Shown: in pieces, positions 8,001-14,726 of the stretch | Numbering within the stretch: position 1 is the stretch's first letter | Layout: each line of letters opens with the position of its first letter | Source: JBDHTO01 sp039808665 | Lineage (GTDB): Bacteria > Pseudomonadota > Alphaproteobacteria > Paracaedibacterales > JAKBAR01 | Assembly: GCA_039808665.1 (NCBI GenBank) | Contig: JBDHTO010000012.1 | Coordinates: 1-17,862, forward strand | Direction: 5' to 3' | Length of the DNA stretch: 17,862 nucleotides | Program-made: the position numbers and the translations under genes | Notes under the pieces: model-generated | The model's input: the letters and a program-made list of their open reading frames with translations, nothing else | Databases searched by the model: none | What the model was told of the DNA's origin: nothing

Positions 8001-10320
8001 ATTGTTTTCCAAGAATTTCACGTTTTCCGACATGGTTGGCCGCACTAACGACCCCTTGTTTTTCCATTTGATCCATAATGCGGGCCGCCCGATTATAGCC
8101 AATTTGCAAGTGGCGTTGAATAAAGCTTGTGGAGGCTTTTCCTTCTCGTACAACAAGGTCCACGGCTTGGCGGTACAAACCATCGCCGTCGCTGTCTCCG
8201 CCGTCTTGTGCGTCTTCATCCTCATCTTCTGAAACGGTGACAGACTCAATATAGCTGGGTTCAGCCTGTGCTTTCAGATGACTCACAATGCGTTCAACTT
8301 CTTCATCTTTGACAAAGGGGCCATGGACACGTTGTATACGGCCACCACCCGCCATATAAAGCATATCTCCTTGGCCAAGGAGCTGTTCTGCACCTTGTTC
8401 TCCCAGAATAGTGCGGCTATCAATTTTGCTTGTGACCATAAAGGAAATACGTGTCGGGAAGTTTGCCTTAATGGTTCCTGTGATCACGTCAACAGAGGGT
8501 CGTTGTGTTGCCATAATAAGGTGAATACCGGCTGCACGTGCCATTTGTGCAAGACGTTGAACGGCGCTTTCGATATCTTTCCCTGCGACGAGCATCAGGT
8601 CTGCCATCTCATCCACAACCACCACAATATAGGGAAGGGGAGTAAGCTCAATCGGTTGTGTTTCAAAGATGGGTTTACCGGAGTCTGGGTCAAATCCTGT
8701 TTGGACTTTCCTTTGTAAAAGCTCCCCTGTTTCCTTAGCTTCGATCAATCGAGCATTGTAGCCATCAATGTTGCGTACCCCAAGTTTTGACATGGCACGG
8801 TAGCGATTCTCCATCTCTTTAACCGCCCATTTAAGGGCGATGACAGCCTTTTTAGGATCAGTCACAACGGGTGTGAGCAAATGGGGAATATCGTTATAGA
8901 TGGAAAGTTCCAACATCTTTGGATCAATCATGATAAAGCGACATTGATCCGGGGAATATTTGAAAAGAAGGGAGAGAATCATCGTATTAATGGAAACAGA
9001 TTTTCCAGAGCCCGTCGTTCCCGCCACCAAAAGATGGGGCATACGCGCAAGATCGGCCACAACGGGGTGTCCCCCGATATCCTTTCCAAGGATGAGCCCC
9101 AGGTTACCCCCATTCTTTGTATAGGCTTCGGAGGTTAAAATCTCCCGCATATAAACGGTTTCGCGATTTTTATTGGGAAGTTCGATACCGATAACATTCT
9201 TTCCGGGAATCACCGCAATACGTGCAGAAAGGGCACTCATTGACCGTGCAATATCTTCCGCAAGACCGATGACGCGAGAGCTTTTGATGCCCGCTGCGGG
9301 TTTAAGTTCATACATGGTCACCACAGGGCCCGGTCGAATATTGACAATCTCCCCTCGCACGCCAAACTCACCCAGAACCATCTCGAGATGTTTTGCCTTG
9401 GCTTCCAAATCATCCTCTTGAAATGCGACGCGTGTTCTTGGTCTCGATAGATCCAAAAGATCAGGCGGGGGGAGTGTGTAATCGCTTTGCGTGCTTTGGA
9501 ACAGGGATTTTTGCTTTTTAGAATGGGTGGGTGGAGAACTTTTTTTCTTGTCCCCTTCCTTGAGCCACTCTTTAAAGTTAGAAATGGCGGCTTCCCCTTT
9601 TTCCTCTTCGATGACTGGCTCTTCCTCAATAATTTCCTCAAAGAGAGCCATTTGTGCCGGTTCTTCTTCCTCTGGTAAGAGGCGAACCTCTGTATCCTTG
9701 TGGGGAGGTGTTATTTTCCGTGAGGTATAGGCAGGAATCAAAGAGATAAGTTTGGGAATACCAAATTTCCAAGCACCTCTTAGGACATAAATGAGGTGAT
9801 CTATGTGGTCCCGGATCTCACTTCCGATTTCCTTGAAGCTTTGTTTTGAAAGGGGTAGATGGGATCCAATTCCCACGAACAAAAGACCGAAAGCGAGACT
9901 TAAAATTTGTACCACAACAAGGGAGGGGGGTGGCATCATGCTTTGTAGCTTTGTGTATCCTAAAAATCCCAAGGATCCCGTTCTGAGTCCAATAAAGGGA
10001 GATAGGCTAAAGCTGAGTAAAAATGCGCCCAAGACAAAGAGAGGAAGCCTCCATCCTATATCCAGGGATTTTTGTCGCCAAAGCCTAAGGCCATAACCAA
10101 AAAGAGGGAGTGCTGGGAGATAGGCAAGCTTTCCCCAAAACTGTCTCACAATATCGGAAATATAGGAGGCAACGATTCCCAAAAAATGTGCTGGGACATT
10201 ATTTGTTGCTGTATTCCACGAGGGATCCTTTGGGTGATAATCAAAAATCACAGCGATCCAAAGAGCACCCAAGGAAAAAAGAGTAAGAGCCAGAAGGCGA
10301 TCTACACCGCGCTCCACCAT
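7993..10320 (-). CDS. ftsK: DNA translocase FtsK
   Basis: Membrane-anchored septal motor that pumps chromosome ends during division. From an ATG at 10320 the product is 775 residues. It has four N-terminal membrane segments, then a short acidic and lysine-rich linker. The alpha/beta translocase domain carries Walker A (GTTGSGKS, about residue 434) and Walker B (VVVDEMADLM). The C-terminal gamma winged helix, which reads KOPS sites, includes ASTSFIQRHLQIGYNRAARIMDQMEKQGVV and follows an acidic spacer. The frame remains open to a TTG at 10356, so up to 12 more residues are possible; neither start has a strong ribosome site. The linker is much shorter than in E. coli, as is usual for alphaproteobacterial FtsK. 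Confidence 0.95.
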   Translation of the reverse strand: MVERGVDRLLALTLFSLGALWIAVIFDYHPKDPSWNTATNNVPAHFLGIVASYISDIVRQFWGKLAYLPALPLFGYGLRLWRQKSLDIGWRLPLFVLGAFLLSFSLSPFIGLRTGSLGFLGYTKLQSMMPPPSLVVVQILSLAFGLLFVGIGSHLPLSKQSFKEIGSEIRDHIDHLIYVLRGAWKFGIPKLISLIPAYTSRKITPPHKDTEVRLLPEEEEPAQMALFEEIIEEEPVIEEEKGEAAISNFKEWLKEGDKKKSSPPTHSKKQKSLFQSTQSDYTLPPPDLLDLSRPRTRVAFQEDDLEAKAKHLEMVLGEFGVRGEIVNIRPGPVVTMYELKPAAGIKSSRVIGLAEDIARSMSALSARIAVIPGKNVIGIELPNKNRETVYMREILTSEAYTKNGGNLGLILGKDIGGHPVVADLARMPHLLVAGTTGSGKSVSINTMILSLLFKYSPDQCRFIMIDPKMLELSIYNDIPHLLTPVVTDPKKAVIALKWAVKEMENRYRAMSKLGVRNIDGYNARLIEAKETGELLQRKVQTGFDPDSGKPIFETQPIELTPLPYIVVVVDEMADLMLVAGKDIESAVQRLAQMARAAGIHLIMATQRPSVDVITGTIKANFPTRISFMVTSKIDSRTILGEQGAEQLLGQGDMLYMAGGGRIQRVHGPFVKDEEVERIVSHLKAQAEPSYIESVTVSEDEDEDAQDGGDSDGDGLYRQAVDLVVREGKASTSFIQRHLQIGYNRAARIMDQMEKQGVVSAANHVGKREILGKQYA

Positions 10321-10410
10321 ATCAGTAAGCTCATGAGACAAAAAATTTCGACGCAAAGAATAAAGTTATCTAGAAATCTATACTCTAAGCTATAGCAAAA
10401 AATAGTCCCT

Positions 10411-10428
10411 ATCACAAAGCTTCGTGAT
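10411..10428 (-). terminator. Near-perfect 18-bp inverted repeat, weak terminator candidate
   Basis: Bases 10411-10428 form an inverted repeat (ATCAC...GTGAT around AAGCTT) with one non-matching pair. It sits 7 bases beyond the pseudopilin stop and upstream of ftsK. In the minus-strand RNA the stem includes a G-U pair and is followed by a mixed run and then a T6 stretch. This could be a weak terminator of the pseudopilin operon, or an operator for ftsK. The short stem makes this uncertain. Confidence 0.3.
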
Positions 10429-10434
10429 ATTTTT

Positions 10435-11163
10435 TTACTCTGCACAAGGGTTTCGTGCATAAGCGGAAAGCATAATTTTGCGATTTTTCCAAAAAATCTT
10501 ATCATCACAGGATTTTGTGAGACCTTCATCTCGAAAAACAAGGTCACCATCACCGTTGCTGGTTTTACAGGTAACGGCTTCGATGTACGGTCTTCTAACA
10601 CCAGAATCCATAAAATCTCCGCCTCTTTTTCCGTGGCTGACCAGAATAAAAGCAGGCTGAGATCCCCCCGCAGCGGTAAGAGTCTCTTCTCCCTCACCAA
10701 AAACCTGTATGGTTTGTCGGAGGTCTACATTGCAAAAATTATCATCCTCATCGCCGTGAGGAGATTTTGTGAGTGCCCCTTCCTCTGAGAGGGTGGGGTG
10801 AGGGGTATAGGAAATCCAATGACTGTGACCATCTTTTGCCATAGAGGGAGACAAACCAAGGGTTTTATAGGGAAGAATTCCTGTTGTGATCGTTTCATCC
10901 TCTTCTCCCGCAGAATCTGGGTTGTAATGAGGATTAGCCGGGGCGGGAAGACGTCCTGTTTCCATGACAAACGTCGAAAGAGCATGCGTAACCTCTTCAA
11001 AAACAAGATCTGTCTTTTTTCTTTTCTCAAAATCAAGGTGGTTGGAAAGATAAGGAAGACTAAAGCTCAAAATAACACCCATAATTAATAGGACGATGGA
11101 GATTTCAAGCAGACTAAATGCGGGTAGTGGGGTGTGGAAAATGCGGCGAAACTTATTCAACAT
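10435..11163 (-). CDS. Type IV pilin-like (pseudopilin) protein 2
   Basis: Carries a class III signal: a basic 15-residue leader (MLNKFRRIFHTPLPA), then FSLLEISIVLLIMGVILSF, with Glu at +5 and a hydrophobic assembly helix. A prepilin peptidase would cut between Ala15 and Phe16; Ala replaces the usual Gly. The rest (242 residues in total) has four cysteines and an acidic SNGDGD turn, and looks like an extracytoplasmic globular head. The start at 11163 is preferred over an in-frame ATG at 11217, because it gives a normal leader length and overlaps the upstream pseudopilin stop by only 11 bases. Its substrate and function are unknown. No secretion ATPase, inner-membrane platform or secretin is encoded nearby. 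Confidence 0.8.
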   Translation of the reverse strand: MLNKFRRIFHTPLPAFSLLEISIVLLIMGVILSFSLPYLSNHLDFEKRKKTDLVFEEVTHALSTFVMETGRLPAPANPHYNPDSAGEEDETITTGILPYKTLGLSPSMAKDGHSHWISYTPHPTLSEEGALTKSPHGDEDDNFCNVDLRQTIQVFGEGEETLTAAGGSQPAFILVSHGKRGGDFMDSGVRRPYIEAVTCKTSNGDGDLVFRDEGLTKSCDDKIFWKNRKIMLSAYARNPCAE

Positions 11164-11776
11164 GGGTAAGAAGGACACAGGCGGGAGTGGTATTCGTGAG
11201 ATCGAACTGATCCCCATTTAGACAGTTACCATGGGCGCCTTCACCATTCATAAATCTTAGCATGCCTTCCTTGGGGCCGCCGTCATCAGCTCTGTTCTTC
11301 AGCATCTGTGCTTGTTTTGGGGTGAATATGCCCTCCCGTGCTTCTGCACCATGTCCAAGGAGTAACCAAATACCAGGAAAATCACCAGAGGGATTGGAGG
11401 TGAGTCGAAATTTCCCCCCCATTTTTGATGTGGGAATATCTCCGTGACTGAGGCTTCCAGCATACATAAGGTGCTTCCATACCAAAAGCTCATCTGCACC
11501 GTCAATCACACCGTCACCATTTCCGTTTTCGGCACCTTCGAATCGTGTGGCGGATTTTGGATCGTCACCGGGCCATTCGCCGTAAGTTTGATGGTAAAGG
11601 GCCACGGCATTACGGTAACGTTTGACGTCCTCAAGGACACTATTCAATTTTGCAATCTGGAGAAGGTCTTGACCTTTAAAAATGGCACCCGCAATCACGC
11701 CAATGATGATGAGGACAATGCCAAGCTCAATCAAACTAAAAGCGCGGATTCTTTTTGTGAAAAGGTGTTTTCGCAT
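11153..11776 (-). CDS. Type IV pilin-like (pseudopilin) protein 1 with EF-hand-like loop
   Basis: A 207-residue protein with a class III signal: basic leader MRKHLFTKRIRA, then FSLIELGIVLIIIGVIAG with Glu17 at +5. Cleavage is predicted after Ala12, not the usual Gly. The long N-terminal helix continues through KGQDLLQIAKLNSVLEDVKRYRNAV, followed by YHQTYGEWPGDD, a pattern seen in many pseudopilins and GspG-like proteins. Residues 84-95 (NGNGDGVIDGAD) match an EF-hand or dockerin-type calcium loop. An AGAAG ribosome site lies about 9 bases before the ATG, inside the short gap after the cysteine-rich gene. It resembles prepilin-type proteins reported from intracellular alphaproteobacteria; the exact role is unknown. 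Confidence 0.85.
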   Translation of the reverse strand: MRKHLFTKRIRAFSLIELGIVLIIIGVIAGAIFKGQDLLQIAKLNSVLEDVKRYRNAVALYHQTYGEWPGDDPKSATRFEGAENGNGDGVIDGADELLVWKHLMYAGSLSHGDIPTSKMGGKFRLTSNPSGDFPGIWLLLGHGAEAREGIFTPKQAQMLKNRADDGGPKEGMLRFMNGEGAHGNCLNGDQFDLTNTTPACVLLTHVE

Positions 11777-11781
11777 GGGGA

Positions 11782-12030
11782 TTACTTCTTTTGGTGGTCA
11801 CCACAATTTTCATTACATTGTTCATAGAGAGCAAAACATTTTGTTTCCCCCCCTAAATTCTTATTTTCCTCGGTGCAGGTATCTAATCTTTTTTTGCAAT
11901 TTTGACAGCAAGAGATCGATCCGTTCCCGGGTTGTTCGCAAAAGAGGCTGGGGTGGGACGCGCTTAACACAGTGATACCCAAGACAAAGGCCGCCATAAT
12001 GACATTGATAATAAAAATTGCGACACGCAT
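11782..12030 (-). CDS. Small cysteine-rich membrane-anchored or exported protein
   Basis: Not recognised. The 82-residue product has an N-terminal hydrophobic segment (about 3-23, IFIINVIMAAFVLGITVL) that can act as anchor or signal peptide. The hydrophilic remainder holds eight cysteines (31, 41, 42, 45, 52, 65, 72, 76), including CCQNC and CNENC clusters. If exported, four disulfides could form; a metal-binding role is also possible. The stop is 5 bases before the first pseudopilin ATG, making this the first gene of a three-gene minus-strand unit. No strong ribosome site is seen before the ATG. An overlapping 70-codon frame covers part of this region but lacks a coherent membrane segment and ends internally. 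Confidence 0.65.
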   Translation of the reverse strand: MRVAIFIINVIMAAFVLGITVLSASHPSLFCEQPGNGSISCCQNCKKRLDTCTEENKNLGGETKCFALYEQCNENCGDHQKK

Positions 12031-12082
12031 GGAGCAATTGATCCGCTAGATAATATCTACTCCAAGAATACATGGAGAAATC

Positions 12083-12097
12083 TTAAGAGAATCTTAA
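12083..12097 (-). promoter_or_regulatory. TTAA-N7-TTAA sequence, candidate CtrA box
   Basis: Two TTAA half-sites (12083-12086 and 12094-12097) are separated by exactly seven bases. They lie within a direct repeat of TTAAGATT-type units with an 11-base period. This matches the consensus of CtrA, the alphaproteobacterial cell-cycle response regulator. It lies 53-67 bases upstream of the cysteine-rich gene that heads the pseudopilin operon. No convincing -10 could be placed at the right distance. One such match is close to chance expectation in an AT-leaning window of this size, so the position is the main support. Confidence 0.35.
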
Positions 12098-12106
12098 CAG
12101 GTTTCT

Positions 12107-13219
12107 CTATTCCCACACATTCTTGTGAGCTTTGAAAATGAGGGATTCTGAAAAAATAGACTCTGCTTTTTTGCGAGAATTCTTTCCGTACTGCTCACAT
12201 TTGGACATATTTCCAAGAAGCTCCTCCATGGCTGCGGCAAGGAGCTTTGGGTGACGTGCAGGAACGACAATGCCATTTATGCCATTTTCCACAACATCCA
12301 TACACCCTGGTACATCCGTTGTGATAATAGGAAGCCCGCATGCGCATGCTTCAATGAGGCTTTTGGGAAGCCCCTCTCTGTAGCTTGGAAGAATAGCTAT
12401 ACGACTTTCCTGATAAATGTCTTTGATATCTTCACGGTGGCCAAGGAAGTGGATGAGTCCTTTTTTCTCATGCTTTTTGATCCAAGATTCGGGGATATGG
12501 TCGGGATTGAGAAGATCGGGATCGCCAACAATATTAAGTGTGAAGGAAATACCTTTATGGATGAGTATTTTTGAAGCATGAACAAGCTCTCTAAGGCCTT
12601 TTGACCAAAGAAGGCGTCCTACAAAAGTAATAACGGGATTTTTTTGTAATTGTTCCTGTGGAGTGAATGTGCGTGTATCCACACCTGCACCAGGAATAAG
12701 GAAAACACGACTCTTTCCTTGTGTCCATGCGTTGACCTCTTGTTTGTCGATCTCGTTTTGAACGATAACCCGTGAATGACGAAAGGCCCACGTTAAAACC
12801 TTTTTAATGGGATATTTGAGCGTGGAACCCAGCAAAGTGGTGGTTGAGAAAATAACACCAAAACCAGAAATAGCATTGACAATCCTTGGAGTCTTTCTGA
12901 AATACCCTGCGATTGTGCCATAGATAATGGGTTTTAAGGCAACATGGTGAGTGATATCAGGTTGATATTCCTTGTAGAGTTTCTGCAGTCTAAAGAGGGT
13001 TATCAAATCTTTGATAGGATTAAGTCCTGTTCGATCAAAGGGGATGTGAAAAACCTTAATCCCAAGGGATTCGAGAGTTAGCTTATCTTTTCGGAAGTTT
13101 CTTTTGCATTGAGATGCAAGAGCCACCTCGAAACCTTGTTCCTTTGCGTAAAGGGCAAGATTAAGGCGGTGACTCTTGAAGTAACTGACTTCGGCAACAA
13201 CAAAAAGTAGCTTTTTCAT
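12107..13219 (-). CDS. Family 4 glycosyltransferase (GT-B fold)
   Basis: Transfers an activated sugar, usually to a lipid-linked or polysaccharide acceptor at the cytoplasmic face. The 370-residue protein has a GT-B N-terminal Rossmann domain (KKLLFVVAEVSYFKSHR, then GLNPIKDLITLFRLQKLYKEYQPDITHHVALKP, typical of surface-polysaccharide and PglA-like enzymes). The C-terminal GT4 domain has FVGRLLWSKG, the EX7E motif at residues 282-290 (EGLPKSLIE), and ACGLPIITTDVPG. The ATG at 13219 is preceded by an in-frame TTG, which is less likely. It starts 11 bases after the MFS stop, so the two are probably co-transcribed. The sugar and acceptor cannot be told from sequence, and no other polysaccharide gene is nearby. 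Confidence 0.9.
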   Translation of the reverse strand: MKKLLFVVAEVSYFKSHRLNLALYAKEQGFEVALASQCKRNFRKDKLTLESLGIKVFHIPFDRTGLNPIKDLITLFRLQKLYKEYQPDITHHVALKPIIYGTIAGYFRKTPRIVNAISGFGVIFSTTTLLGSTLKYPIKKVLTWAFRHSRVIVQNEIDKQEVNAWTQGKSRVFLIPGAGVDTRTFTPQEQLQKNPVITFVGRLLWSKGLRELVHASKILIHKGISFTLNIVGDPDLLNPDHIPESWIKKHEKKGLIHFLGHREDIKDIYQESRIAILPSYREGLPKSLIEACACGLPIITTDVPGCMDVVENGINGIVVPARHPKLLAAAMEELLGNMSKCEQYGKNSRKKAESIFSESLIFKAHKNVWE

Positions 13220-13230
13220 CAAGAGATAGT

Positions 13231-14499
13231 TTAGTCGTGATGAATGGGCTTGCCAACTTTTTTAATGAACTGCACGGCAATCAGGGAAATAACGGCTGCA
13301 CCCGTGAGATAGAATGCAGGCACAAGATTTGACCCTGTGACGTAGATGAGCCATGTGACAAGCGCAGGGGCTGTTCCACCAAAAACAGGTCCGCTAATAT
13401 TTGTGACCAAAGATGATGCGGAATAACGCACGCGTGTTGGGAAGGACTCAATCATCATGGCGGGAAGGGGTCCAAAATAACCACCCACAGCAAAAGCAAG
13501 ACCAAGTTGCGCGGCAAAAATGATAAACGTATCTTTTGAGTTGACGAGTAACATCATTGGAATTGTTCCTGCAATAAACAAAATGGCTGCGATAGTGAGA
13601 ACTTTTCTTCTACCCCACCGATCAGAAAGCCACGCGGCACCCAACGTGATGATGCTCACAGCAAGTAGGTTGATGGTGTTGATGGTAAAGGCGATATCCT
13701 CGTGAATACCAATCACACTTGTCAGGTATGTTGTCATATAGACAAAGAGCAAATAAAAGCTCAGGTCATGAAGCATCATACATGCAATTGTCAGTGTTAG
13801 TTGAGCTTTATGCTTTTTAAAGATTTCTTTCAAAGGGTGATCAGCTTGTTTTGGTTTTTTCTGCTCTTCCAGAAATTCTGGGGATTCATCAACTTTTCTA
13901 CGCATATAAAATCCGATAAAGCAGATAAAGACACCCAACAAAAAGGGAATACGCCATCCAAAAGTCTCAAGATCGGCATCACTAAAAATCTGTGCAAAGA
14001 CTGCTGCTGTGGCAGATCCTAAAAGGATTCCAGCAAGGCAGCTTGTCACAGCAAGTCCCCCCATGAATCCTCTTTTTTGTGGATCTGTGTGTTCTGTCAC
14101 AAATGTGATGGAGCCACTGTAGTTTCCGCCGAGGGAAATTCCCTGGAGCATACGCATTGCAACCAACAAAACGGGCGCTGCGATACCAATATGGCCGTAG
14201 GTTGGCAAAATACCGATAATGGCTGTGGGGATGGCCATGAGGAGAATGGCGATCATCAACGCTTTTTTGCGTCCAAAAAGATCTCCGATATGACCGAAAA
14301 TAAGTCCTCCAATGGGGCGGACAAGAAAACCTGCAGCAAAAACACTGAATGCAGAGATAAGTTGAACGGTTTCATTTTCTGCGGGGAAGAAAAGTTTACC
14401 GATGATGGGGGCGAAATAGCCGAATAAGGCGAAATCATAAAATTCAAACAGGTTTCCCACCATGCTTGTGGTCACTGTGCGGACAAGATTTTTAGACAT
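13231..14499 (-). CDS. MFS transporter, metabolite:H+ symporter (ProP/KgtP-like) family
   Basis: A 422-residue, 12-segment inner-membrane carrier of the MHS group, which includes ProP (proline/betaine), KgtP (2-oxoglutarate) and ShiA (shikimate). It shows the N-terminal GNLFEFYDFALFGYFAP typical of MHS members. The family loop GHIGDLFGRKKAL is at 69-81, GGNYSGSITFVTEH lies in the first half, and the repeated loop SDRWGRRKVL is at about 292-301. A basic/acidic central cytoplasmic loop (about 200-230) separates the halves. The substrate cannot be assigned; such carriers are often multiplied in intracellular bacteria and may import host metabolites. An AAGGA ribosome site lies 8 bases before the ATG. 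The glycosyltransferase gene follows closely. Confidence 0.92.
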   Translation of the reverse strand: MSKNLVRTVTTSMVGNLFEFYDFALFGYFAPIIGKLFFPAENETVQLISAFSVFAAGFLVRPIGGLIFGHIGDLFGRKKALMIAILLMAIPTAIIGILPTYGHIGIAAPVLLVAMRMLQGISLGGNYSGSITFVTEHTDPQKRGFMGGLAVTSCLAGILLGSATAAVFAQIFSDADLETFGWRIPFLLGVFICFIGFYMRRKVDESPEFLEEQKKPKQADHPLKEIFKKHKAQLTLTIACMMLHDLSFYLLFVYMTTYLTSVIGIHEDIAFTINTINLLAVSIITLGAAWLSDRWGRRKVLTIAAILFIAGTIPMMLLVNSKDTFIIFAAQLGLAFAVGGYFGPLPAMMIESFPTRVRYSASSLVTNISGPVFGGTAPALVTWLIYVTGSNLVPAFYLTGAAVISLIAVQFIKKVGKPIHHD

Positions 14500-14528
14500 A
14501 GGTTTGATCCTTTGACTTTCGTTTACTG

Positions 14529-14557
14529 TATATAATCATAAAAATGGGAAAAAACAA
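14529..14557 (-). promoter_or_regulatory. Candidate promoter of the MFS transporter gene
   Basis: Read on the minus strand, TTGTTT (14552-14557) is followed by a 17-base spacer and TATATA (14529-14534). This would start transcription about 20 bases before the ATG at 14499, with the AAGGA ribosome site at 14508-14512. The same AT-rich core contains a TATAAT on the plus strand. Confidence 0.45.
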
Positions 14558-14666
14558 GTATCGCTCGGCTTCAGCCGAGAAGTCGAAGGGAAAGAAGAAG
14601 TGCGAATCTACCTGTCATAAGGATATTCTGCTTGATAAGGCCTTGCTTTGTCAATCAGTTTTATAA
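14544..14666 (+). CDS. Possible 40-residue basic, cysteine-containing protein
   Basis: Not recognised. An ATG-to-TAA frame of 40 codons lies alone in the gap between two minus-strand genes. The product is lysine-rich (net positive) with cysteines at 20, 24 and 36, including CESTCHKD. A perfect TATAAT (14531-14536) precedes the ATG by 7 bases, which would give a leaderless or nearly leaderless message; no ribosome site is seen. A terminator with a T5 tract begins 14 bases after the stop. Bases 14564-14579 form a perfect hairpin (CTCGGC, TTCA loop, GCCGAG), so the unit might instead be a small RNA. A frame this short could be chance. Confidence 0.33.
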   Translation: MGKNKYRSASAEKSKGKKKCESTCHKDILLDKALLCQSVL

Positions 14667-14680
14667 TGATGATAAAACAC

Positions 14681-14705
14681 AGGGGGCATAAAGCCCCCTC
14701 TTTTT
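14681..14705. terminator. Bidirectional rho-independent terminator
   Basis: A 7-bp G/C-rich stem (AGGGGGC at 14681-14687, GCCCCCT at 14693-14699) encloses a 5-base loop. On the plus strand it is followed by C then TTTTT. On the minus strand, GTG then TTTT follows. It lies 21 bases past the end of secA (stop at 14727) and so probably ends the secA transcript. The stronger T tract faces the plus strand, as expected if something is transcribed rightward from 14531. Confidence 0.8.
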
Positions 14706-14726
14706 ATACATAGGGGTGTCCAATTT

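Noticed and set aside
8001..8249. Upstream extension of the lolA frame inside ftsK
   Set aside because: It would place 83 residues of non-homologous sequence before a clear signal peptide and overlap conserved FtsK gamma-domain codons.
8278..8718. 146-codon + strand frame antisense to ftsK
   Set aside because: The sense strand encodes the conserved FtsK motor here; the His/Cys-rich antisense product is typical shadow coding.
11164..11217. Longer start for the second pseudopilin at 11217
   Set aside because: It gives a 33-residue leader before the cleavage site and a 65-base overlap with the upstream gene; the 11163 start gives a normal leader and an 11-base coupling overlap.
11861..12073. 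70-codon minus-strand frame overlapping the cysteine-rich gene
   Set aside because: It lacks a coherent hydrophobic segment and is out of frame with the better supported 82-codon gene.
12073..12114. Imperfect stem (GAGAAA/TTTCTC with inner TAAGA/TCTTA) after the glycosyltransferase as a terminator
   Set aside because: It has a low G/C stem, internal bulges and no T tract; the TTAA repeats in it are better explained as a possible CtrA site.
14512..14536. TTGACT and TATAAT as a sigma-70 promoter for the + strand unit
   Set aside because: The spacer is only 13 bases, too short for a standard promoter; only the TATAAT is retained as weak support.
14564..14579. Perfect CTCGGC/GCCGAG hairpin considered as a terminator
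   Set aside because: No T tract follows on either strand, and it lies upstream of a far better terminator at 14681-14705.
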